Made by a program: the position numbers and the translations under genes
Shown: positions 15,104 to 21,085 of the stretch, piece after piece
Numbering within the stretch: position 1 is the first letter of the stretch
Layout of the letters: each line of letters opens with the position of its first letter
Notes under the pieces: generated by a model
The model's input: only the letters and a program-made list of their open reading frames with translations
What the model was told of the DNA's origin: nothing
The model's database searches: none
NCBI GenBank assembly: GCA_012515695.1
Contig: JAAYXX010000138.1
Coordinates: forward strand, 1-22,645
From: Chloroflexota bacterium
GTDB lineage: Bacteria > Chloroflexota > Anaerolineae > UBA1429
Length of the DNA stretch: 22,645 bases
Direction: 5' to 3'

Positions 15104-16203
15104 TGCGGATTTGCGTCTTTTCCGAGCGGATGCGCCGCCCCTTTGACGAGGGAATCAAGAATTACGCCCTGCATCTGGCGCGGGGGCTGGCAGACCAGCA
15201 CGAGGTGATGACGCTGACCGCCCACGGGGAAAGCATCCCCGAACTGGGCATCGAGAACCTGCCGTCCAACCCGCTGCTGTTCAGCCCGTGGATAGCCCAG
15301 CGCCTGCGGCGGTTCCGGCCAGAGGTGGTGCTGTATGTGCCCACGGCCTGCGCTACGCCGTTTAGCTTTTGGCGAACGCGCATGCTCAAGCTCTTCGCTG
15401 GCGGTGCGCCGACGGTGATGGTGGCGCTGCAACTGCGCCAGTATGGGCGGCTGGGCAAGCTGGTCATGCCCCGGCTGTGCCCCGATCTCGTATTTGTACA
15501 GTCCGAGGCCACGCAGGAGGCGCTGGCCTGGTGTGGCTGCCCCATCCAGATGCTCTCGCCGGGGATTGACACAAACCGCTTTCACCCCGCGACGCCGGAA
15601 AAGCGGCTGGCCTTGCGGCATCGGTACGGCATTCGTCCGGAGGCGTATGTCGCGTGTCATGTGGGGCACCTGAACCGGGGGCGGAACGTGCAGGCGCTGT
15701 TGGCGCTGCAACGGCATCCGGGCTGTCAGGTGGTGGTGGTGGGAAGCACCAGCACTACCCAGGATGGGGAGTTGGTGGCCGAGTTGCGGAACAGCGGGGC
15801 GCTGTTGATTGATACGTATGTGCCCGACGTGGCCGAGATTTACCAGATGGCCGATTGCTACACTTTTCCGGTGCATTCGCACATTTCGTCCATTGATATG
15901 CCGCTATCCGTGTTGGAGGCGATGGCCTGCAACCTGCCCGTGGTGACGACCCGCTTTGGCGGGCTGCCGACGCTGTTTCAGGAAGGGCCGGGGTTTGCCT
16001 ATATTGACAGCCCGGAGCAACTGGCGGCGGCGGTGGAAGCCAGCAAGGGGGTGCAGCCCGACACGCGGCGCATGGTCGAGCCGTATGCCTGGCCGCGGGT
16101 GGCCCAGCGTATGTTGGAGCAGATCGCTCACCTTTGTCGGTTGGACCCATATGGCACGGGCACGCAGCCGAGCGCCAACATCAACAAGGGGTTGCCATCG
16201 TGA
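15103..16203 (+). CDS. GT4-like glycosyltransferase (GT-B)
   Basis: 366 residues. The N-terminal half starts MRICVFSERMRRPFDEGIKNYALHLARGL and the donor half begins with YVACHVGHLNRGRNVQALLAL. The VLSPGIDTNRFHPATP hinge is typical of GT4. In the E-x7-E region only the second glutamate remains (E272 in PLSVLEAMACNLPVV); position 264 is isoleucine, with aspartate next to it at 265. This variant occurs in several GT4 branches. The ATG overlaps the preceding stop and the stop overlaps the next GTG. It probably adds one sugar of the repeat unit on the cytoplasmic face of the membrane. Confidence 0.85.
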   Translation: MRICVFSERMRRPFDEGIKNYALHLARGLADQHEVMTLTAHGESIPELGIENLPSNPLLFSPWIAQRLRRFRPEVVLYVPTACATPFSFWRTRMLKLFAGGAPTVMVALQLRQYGRLGKLVMPRLCPDLVFVQSEATQEALAWCGCPIQMLSPGIDTNRFHPATPEKRLALRHRYGIRPEAYVACHVGHLNRGRNVQALLALQRHPGCQVVVVGSTSTTQDGELVAELRNSGALLIDTYVPDVAEIYQMADCYTFPVHSHISSIDMPLSVLEAMACNLPVVTTRFGGLPTLFQEGPGFAYIDSPEQLAAAVEASKGVQPDTRRMVEPYAWPRVAQRMLEQIAHLCRLDPYGTGTQPSANINKGLPS

Positions 16204-16919
16204 TTGCGCCAGAGGAAAAAAGGGCGTTGGAACGGCGCTATTACCCCGCCTTGCAAGAGACCGTGTTCGGGCGGTTCGAGCGCGAGTTTGTCCGGTGTTT
16301 GGGGCGCGACGCGGTTGTACTGGATACTGGCTCTGGGCCTGGAAGCTGGATATTGCAAGAGCAGCGCGAGCGCCTGCGGCTGCTGGTGGGGGAGGATGTC
16401 TACCTGCCGGACGTGTCTCATCTCGACGCGTTCACGCTGGCCGACGCCCAGCACTTGCCCTTTGCCGACCACTCGTTCGACGTGGTGGTGTCTTATCTGG
16501 TGATCGAGCACCTGCCCGACCCGGCGGCGGCCTTTTGCGAGTACGCGCGCGTGCTCAAGCCGGGGGGGTATTTCGTTTTCAAGACGCCTGCCGTCCGTAC
16601 GCCGTTGTTCCTGCTGTCCAGGCTGCTGCCCACCGGCCTGCACAAGCGGCTAAAGGCGCGCATCGGCACGCCGGAGGAAGACGTGTTCCCCGCCTGTTAC
16701 CGGGCCAACACCGTGTCTGTATTGGAGCGGGAACTGACGGCAGCGGGGTTTCGGCGCGCCTGGCTGACCACGGTGGATCAGACCTATGCGTACCTGTCGC
16801 ATAACCGCTGGACGTATGCGCTGGGCCTGCTCTACAGCCGGATGACCGAATGGCGGGCGCTGGCCTGGCTGCGTAACCAGATCATTGGTATTTACCAGAT
16901 GCCGAAGGAGATGCAATGA
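16200..16919 (+). CDS. Class I SAM-dependent methyltransferase
   Basis: 239 residues. The motif I is V-L-D42-T-G44-S-G46-P-G48, with the aspartate and glycine loop intact. The segment after motif I is compressed (EDVYLPDVSHLDAF), then LPFADHSFDVVVSYLVIEHLPDPAAAF and VLKPGGYFVFKTPAVRTPL give the Methyltransf_11 pattern. The C-terminal half has a TPEEDVFPACYRANT segment and a helix-rich end, as in sugar or lipid-linked glycan methyltransferases. The GTG at 16200 is chosen because it overlaps the previous stop and AAGGGG lies about 8 bases upstream; the frame remains open to 16134 within the preceding gene. Its stop overlaps the next ATG, so it is tightly coupled to the kinase-like fusion. Confidence 0.85.
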   Translation: MIAPEEKRALERRYYPALQETVFGRFEREFVRCLGRDAVVLDTGSGPGSWILQEQRERLRLLVGEDVYLPDVSHLDAFTLADAQHLPFADHSFDVVVSYLVIEHLPDPAAAFCEYARVLKPGGYFVFKTPAVRTPLFLLSRLLPTGLHKRLKARIGTPEEDVFPACYRANTVSVLERELTAAGFRRAWLTTVDQTYAYLSHNRWTYALGLLYSRMTEWRALAWLRNQIIGIYQMPKEMQ

Positions 16920-18688
16920 GCGTGGACCTGTCTATGGCGCGGTTGGTGGCTCAGGCGATGTGCCCCGAGCGCGCCGTACCGGGAGCGAAACCGCCCGCGC
17001 CGGAGCAATTCGCGGCGCTGGTGGCGGCCTGCCGCGCCAACAAGGTGCCGCTGCTGGCCCTGGATGAGCGCAACCCGGCCTTGAGTGCCTTTTTCGCCAG
17101 CGACGTATTCCGCAGCGCCCGCGATGAGCAGCAGGCGAGTTGGGCCGCGCAGCGCGAGCAGTACCTTTTGGTGCGAGAAGCGTTTGCGGCCAGCCGCATT
17201 CAGGACGTGCTCATCAAGGCGGCGGGGATTGCGCCTTCGATGCCCTACACGTCGGATAACGTGGACACGCTGGTGGCGCGGGAACATGGCCCGCAGGCCC
17301 GGCGGGTGCTGCTCGACCTGGGCTATGTGGAGCTAAAGAACGTGGAGGAGCCGAGCAAATTCCTGTTCCGCAAGTTCCACGCGGGTGTCTCGATCTCGGC
17401 CATCCACCTGCACGAATTTGTCGGCTGGGGCACTGGCTTTCTAAGCGACGAGCAGGTCTTGGCCCACGCCCGCCCCGCATCGGATGACCCCGCGTTGACC
17501 ATCCCCTCGCGCGAAGATGCCCTGCTGATTACCGTGGCGCACGCCTTTTACGAGGACAAGGCTGTCAAGCTGGGCGACCTGTGGAAGGTAATGCACATCT
17601 TGGATCAAGGGGAGTTGGATTGGGACGCGATCTATGCTCTGGCGCGCCGTCGCGGGTGGGAGGACGGGCTGAGCACCTGCGTTACCCTGTGGGCCGGGCT
17701 AGAGCAGGCGATCTATGGCGCGGATTCGTTTCCCGCTGACGTGCGTGAGGCGGCTCGCCAGGGGATGCCAGCCTGGGCGCGGGAGTATGTCGAGCGGCGG
17801 CTGGCGGAGGAGACGCGCTTTCCTTGCCGGGTGGCGTTCAGCTTTAGCAAGCGGCTGTATTACGCCAAGGTGCTGCGAGATGGCGAGTTGACCGCCCGGC
17901 AAAAGCGCACCGACATCGCCCGGCACTCGCTGGCGGGCATTCGGCGGCGGTTGCCATTCCGCAGCCAGCGCCCCATGCTGATTACCCTGAGCGGCATCGA
18001 CGGCTCGGGGAAGACGGCCCACGCGAACGCGCTGCGGCAGGCGTTAGAGACGTGCGATATTGACGTGCGCGCCGTCTGGAGCCGGGGGGGCAGCTCGCCG
18101 TTGGCCGATTTCGTCATTCGTCTGGTCAAGCCGCTGCTGGCCCGCCGGGGGGATGTGGACGCGACCAGCGACTCGACGCAGGCCAGGGTAGAGCGCAAGA
18201 CTGTCTGGCTGCGCCGACCGTGGCTGCGTCGGGGCTGGACGGCGTTGGTGGTGACGGACCTGCTGCTGCGCTATTGGGTCAAAATCGCGCTGCCCCTGCT
18301 GCTGGGGCGGGTGGTGATTAGCGACCGCTATATCTATGACGCGCTGGTGGAACTGGCGGTGCTGACGGGTCGCCCGGAGGTGGCCGAGTCGTTTTCTGCT
18401 CGATTGCTGACGCTGCTCACCTCCCGGCCCAGGCGGGCCTACCTGCTGGCCGTTTCGCCGGAAGAGGCGGGCCGCCGGAAGCCTGACGAGCCGGTGTCAC
18501 ACCTGGAGGCCCAGGCGCACGTCTATCAGTGGTGGGCGTCGCGTTGGAAGCTGCAGGTCGTGGATACCGAGGCCGATTTCGCCGAGGCCACGGACACCAT
18601 CGCGCGAGAGGTGCTCACGGACTATTACCGGGACTGGCGCACGGTGATAAATGGCCTGTTCCTGGCGAACCCGCAACGGAACGCGTGA
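16916..18688 (+). CDS. Fusion of NTP_transf_5-like nucleotidyltransferase domain with thymidylate-kinase-like P-loop domain
   Basis: 590 residues, two domains. Residues about 1-310 resemble the uncharacterised nucleotidyltransferase family NTP_transf_5: VLIK101AAGIAPSMPYTS, then D114-N-V-D117-TLV, RRVLLDLGYVEL, and a late DALLITVAHAFY/LGDLWKVMHIL segment. The canonical D-x-D pair appears as D-N-V-D. Residues about 345-585 are a P-loop kinase: Walker A G360-I-D-G-S-G-K366-T, then VWSRGGSSP, a VVISDRYIYDAL segment like the DR motif of thymidylate kinases, and PEEAGRRKPDEPVSHLE as a lid-like region. The natural substrate is unknown; a nucleotide, sugar or glycan-lipid phosphate acceptor are all possible. 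An AAGGAGA site at 16905-16911 and ATGA overlap place it right after a methyltransferase. It is not a housekeeping thymidylate kinase because of its fusion and context. Confidence 0.75.
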   Translation: MSVDLSMARLVAQAMCPERAVPGAKPPAPEQFAALVAACRANKVPLLALDERNPALSAFFASDVFRSARDEQQASWAAQREQYLLVREAFAASRIQDVLIKAAGIAPSMPYTSDNVDTLVAREHGPQARRVLLDLGYVELKNVEEPSKFLFRKFHAGVSISAIHLHEFVGWGTGFLSDEQVLAHARPASDDPALTIPSREDALLITVAHAFYEDKAVKLGDLWKVMHILDQGELDWDAIYALARRRGWEDGLSTCVTLWAGLEQAIYGADSFPADVREAARQGMPAWAREYVERRLAEETRFPCRVAFSFSKRLYYAKVLRDGELTARQKRTDIARHSLAGIRRRLPFRSQRPMLITLSGIDGSGKTAHANALRQALETCDIDVRAVWSRGGSSPLADFVIRLVKPLLARRGDVDATSDSTQARVERKTVWLRRPWLRRGWTALVVTDLLLRYWVKIALPLLLGRVVISDRYIYDALVELAVLTGRPEVAESFSARLLTLLTSRPRRAYLLAVSPEEAGRRKPDEPVSHLEAQAHVYQWWASRWKLQVVDTEADFAEATDTIAREVLTDYYRDWRTVINGLFLANPQRNA

Positions 18689-18701
18689 GGGGAAGGGGAC
18701 T

Positions 18702-19658
18702 ATGCGCGTCTTGATGCTGACCAATATGTACCCGCACGAGGCGGACCGCTCGTTCGGCACGTTTGTGTATGAACAGGTGCGGGCATTGCGCGCCCTGGGG
18801 GTAGATATAGATGTCTTGTTTATCAACGGGCGGGCCAGCCGCCTGAACTATCTGGCCGCCTACCCGCGCCTGTGGCGGCAGTTGCGCCATGTGCGATACG
18901 ACCTGATCCATGCCCATTACGTGTTCTCTGGGATGGTGGCCCGCGCCCAGTGGGGGCTGCCCATCGTGCAAAGCTTTCATGCGCCGGGGCAGATGCACAC
19001 GTACCAGGGGTGGCTGTGCCGCCGATTGGTGCCGCTGGTGGATGCGGTCATTGTCACGTCGGAGGATCACAAGGCGCGGCTAGGTTATGAGGGGGCGCAC
19101 ATCATCCCTTGCGGGGTGGATTTCGAGCTGTTTGCGCCCCGCCCACAGGCCGAAGCGCGGGCGGCGCTGGGCTGGGACCCGGAGCGCAAGGTGGTGTTGT
19201 GGGTGGGCGACCCGCGCCCGGAAAAGCGGGTTGATCTGGCCCACGCCACGTATGAGGTGTTGCGCCGTCGGCGGGATGATGTGGACCTGCGTGTGGTGAG
19301 CAAGGTTCCGCATGACAGCGTACCGACGTACATGAACGCCGGGGATGTGCTGCTGCTGACTTCGGATCATGAGGGGTCGCCGGTGGTGATCAAAGAGGCG
19401 ATGGCCTGCAATCTGCCTATTGTCGCCACGGCGGTGGGCGATGTGCCCCAGGTGTTGGCCGGGGTGGAGGGGTGCTATCTGGCGGAGCAGTCGCCGGACG
19501 ATTTCGCGGCCAAGGTGGAACTGGCGCTGGCGCTGAACGGGCGCACGCGTGGGCGGGAGGCCATCCAGCATTTGCAGACCAACGTCGAAGCCCAAACGTT
19601 GGTAGGGCTATACGAGCAGGTGTTGGCCCGGCGGCGCGCAGGGAGGGCGGCCCAATGA
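18702..19658 (+). CDS. GT4 family glycosyltransferase
   Basis: 318 residues, a short GT4 enzyme. The N-terminus MRVLMLTNMYPHEADRSFGTFVYEQVRAL is typical of GT4 enzymes with the glycine replaced by a FGTF loop, and DLIHAHYVFSGMVA follows. The hinge is IIPCGVDFELF and the donor half begins VLWVGDPRPEKRVDLA. E-x7-E is complete as E224 (HEGSPVVIKEAM) to E232. The ATG at 18702 was chosen over the upstream-open frame because GAGGGGAAGGGG at 18687-18698 precedes it directly. The stop overlaps the ATG of the Alg14-like gene. The donor sugar is not predictable. Confidence 0.88.
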   Translation: MRVLMLTNMYPHEADRSFGTFVYEQVRALRALGVDIDVLFINGRASRLNYLAAYPRLWRQLRHVRYDLIHAHYVFSGMVARAQWGLPIVQSFHAPGQMHTYQGWLCRRLVPLVDAVIVTSEDHKARLGYEGAHIIPCGVDFELFAPRPQAEARAALGWDPERKVVLWVGDPRPEKRVDLAHATYEVLRRRRDDVDLRVVSKVPHDSVPTYMNAGDVLLLTSDHEGSPVVIKEAMACNLPIVATAVGDVPQVLAGVEGCYLAEQSPDDFAAKVELALALNGRTRGREAIQHLQTNVEAQTLVGLYEQVLARRRAGRAAQ

Positions 19659-20131
19659 AGGTGCTGATCGCGCTGGGCGAGGGGGGGCACACGAAGGAGA
19701 TGATCGCCCTGGTGGATATGCTGGGCGACGATCTGGAGTATGCCTATATGGTGGTGCAGGATGACGTCGTCTCGGAGAGCAAAATCCGCCGACCGGGGCG
19801 GGTGTACCACGTGCGGCGGCCCCGCGACAAGGAGCACCACTTGTTGCGCGACGTGGTAAAGACAATTCACGGCTGCTGGCAGGCGTGGCGCGTGCTGCGC
19901 GAATGCCAGCCCGACGCGGTGTTGAGCACGGGGCCGTCGGTGGCGGTGCCGGTGTGCATCATGGCGCGGCTGCTGGGCAAAAAGGTGATTTTCGTCGAGA
20001 CGGGGTCGCGGGTGACGGCGCTCTCTACCACGGGGCGGATTATGTACCGGGTGGCAAACCTGTTTTTCGTGCAGTGGCCTGATCTGGTGGAGCGGTATCC
20101 GCGCGCGGTGTATGCGGGCCGGCTGTTTTAG
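19655..20131 (+). CDS. Alg14/PssD-like glycosyltransferase subunit
   Basis: 158 residues, the length of bacterial PssD proteins. Starts MKVLIALGEGGHTKEM, whose G-G-H motif marks Alg14-type proteins, and carries VYHVRRPRDKEHHLLRDVV and STGPSVAVPVCIMARLLGKKVIFVE, the latter resembling the membrane-associated acceptor-binding half. Alg14 homologues recruit an Alg13-type catalytic partner to the membrane to form an active GT-B glycosyltransferase, here probably the Alg13-like protein encoded at 20297. The frame is open upstream to 19472, but the ATG at 19655 overlaps the preceding stop and gives a standard N-terminus. A hairpin array begins two bases after its stop and separates it from its partner. 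Confidence 0.85.
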   Translation: MKVLIALGEGGHTKEMIALVDMLGDDLEYAYMVVQDDVVSESKIRRPGRVYHVRRPRDKEHHLLRDVVKTIHGCWQAWRVLRECQPDAVLSTGPSVAVPVCIMARLLGKKVIFVETGSRVTALSTTGRIMYRVANLFFVQWPDLVERYPRAVYAGRLF

Positions 20132-20132
20132 G

Positions 20133-20242
20133 GCGGCCTTGGCCGCACCCTCACCCGCGGCTAAAGCTGCACCCTCTCCCAGAGGGAGAGGGAACCTGTA
20201 GGCGCGCCATTCTGGCGCGGGTTTGCGCGCCTGCAAGGCGCG
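20133..20242. repeat. Array of five short hairpins between the Alg14-like and Alg13-like genes
   Basis: Successive hairpins are GCGGCC/GGCCGC with loop TT (20133-20146), GCGGC/GCTGC with loop TAAA (20157-20170), a 9-bp CCCTCTCCC/GGGAGAGGG stem with loop AGA (20172-20192), and CGCGCCA/TGGCGCG with loop TTC (20203-20219), then CGCGCCT/AGGCGCG with loop GCA (20226-20242). The last two are near copies. Loops are 2-4 bases, as in the array at 13647. No T-tract follows any stem, so these are not ordinary terminators. Confidence 0.72.
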
Positions 20243-20296
20243 GCTACTGTCTGTCTCTGAACCCAGGGGCGGGCCTTTGACAGAACAAGGGGAGCG

Positions 20297-20767
20297 ATGA
20301 TCTTTGTAACGGTAGGCACGACGGATTTTGATGATTTGGTGCGGACGATGGACCAAATCGCGCCCACGCTGGGGGAGCCGGTGGTCGCCCAGATTGGGCG
20401 GGGCGGCTATCGGCCAGCGCATGTCGAGTATTTCGACTTTGCTCCCTCCCTGGACCCATACTACCAGCAGGCGCGGTTGGTGGTGGCGCACGGCGGGCTG
20501 GGCACAGCCATTGAGGTGTTGCAGCGGCGGCTGCCGCTCATCGGGGTGAGCAACCCCGACCGCTATGACCGGCATCAGGAGGACTTGTTGCGGGCACTGT
20601 CCGAGCGGGGGCACATGATCTGGTGTCGCCGCCTGGAGGATTTGCCTCAGGCGTTGGCAGAGGCGGCGGAAAAGACCTTTGTGCCCTATGAGATGCCCGA
20701 CTGTCACATTGCCGGGGTGATTCGGCGATACCTGGGGCTTCAAGTGACAAATATGAATAAATTGTAA
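20297..20767 (+). CDS. Alg13/PssE-like glycosyltransferase catalytic subunit
   Basis: 156 residues, matching the C-terminal donor-binding half of GT28/MurG-like enzymes. It begins MIFVTVGTTDFDDLVRTMDQI, and its donor-binding region reads VVAHGGLGTAIEVLQRRLPLIGVSN followed by DRHQEDLLRAL, the family pattern for nucleotide-sugar binding. PssE and Alg13 work with PssD/Alg14 partners; the partner here would be the product of 19655-20131. AAGGGGAGC upstream is the ribosome binding site. It is the last gene of the glycan block; after the stop at 20767 the sequence becomes AT-rich and no further glycan gene follows within the window. Confidence 0.88.
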   Translation: MIFVTVGTTDFDDLVRTMDQIAPTLGEPVVAQIGRGGYRPAHVEYFDFAPSLDPYYQQARLVVAHGGLGTAIEVLQRRLPLIGVSNPDRYDRHQEDLLRALSERGHMIWCRRLEDLPQALAEAAEKTFVPYEMPDCHIAGVIRRYLGLQVTNMNKL

Positions 20768-20917
20768 TATTTCACATAAATCAACCAAATACGATCTAAT
20801 TATTGTTACTTGACCTCTTTTACGCTGTCTTTGGTCGTTTGGATATAAACAGTCAAGTTAAAGGCGTAACCTTGGATGGTTTTGCTCGTCAAAGAGGGTA
20901 TATGGAGTTGCTACGGC

Positions 20918-20946
20918 TTGCCTGCGCCTGTTGGTCGTGCTATAAT
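20918..20946 (+). promoter_or_regulatory. Sigma-70-type promoter for the glycoside-hydrolase-like gene
   Basis: TTGCCT (20918-20923), a 17-base spacer and the consensus TATAAT (20941-20946) form the best promoter match in the window. Transcription from about 20953 would give a leader of roughly 130 bases before the ATG at 21086. Confidence 0.65.
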
Positions 20947-20964
20947 GCCGCCGGTATTATCCTG

Positions 20965-20983
20965 GCAGTTGATTGAAAAACGC
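20965..20983 (+). promoter_or_regulatory. Motif copy related to the arms of the 2562-2650 inverted repeat
   Basis: GCAGTTGATTGAAAAACGC here matches GCAGTTGGTTGA-TGA-AAAGCGC at 2565-2586 apart from a three-base gap and two substitutions. It starts about 12 bases after the predicted transcription start. It may be a regulatory site or the remnant of a repeat. No second arm is visible nearby. Confidence 0.3.
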
Positions 20984-21085
20984 GGGGGGGATCCTATGGA
21001 TTATTGATAGCCTCATGCCCAACGCAGCGATCGTCCTGGCGTCACGTCGAGTCCGATATCGCACTAAACATGGTGAGGAACGGTG

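Larger units (their letters stand above)
20768..21085. other. AT-richer intergenic leader before the glycoside-hydrolase-like gene
   Basis: This 318-base stretch has no convincing gene. The first 100 bases are visibly poorer in GC than the surroundings. It holds nested inverted repeats ACTTGAC (20808-20814) / GTCAAGT (20852-20858), GTTAC (20805-20809) / GTAAC (20866-20870) and CCTCTTT (20814-20820) / AAAGAGG (20891-20897), which could be protein-binding sites. A promoter lies at 20918-20946 and a GCAGTTGATTGAAAAA-type motif at 20965-20983. No intrinsic terminator for the upstream block was found. Confidence 0.6.

Noticed and set aside
20172..20192. Intrinsic terminator after the Alg14-like gene
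   Set aside because: The stem is strong but is followed by GGAACC, not a T-tract, and its partner gene follows downstream.
20902..20976. 24-codon open frame starting ATG at 20902 with AAAGAGGG upstream
   Set aside because: It overlaps the strong promoter at 20918-20946 and has no recognisable features, so a leader peptide is possible but unsupported.
20947..21085. Riboswitch in the leader of the glycoside-hydrolase-like gene
   Set aside because: I compared it with memory of the cyclic-di-GMP (GEMM) pattern because of the AAAACGC segment, but the required conserved loops are absent and no other riboswitch core is recognisable.
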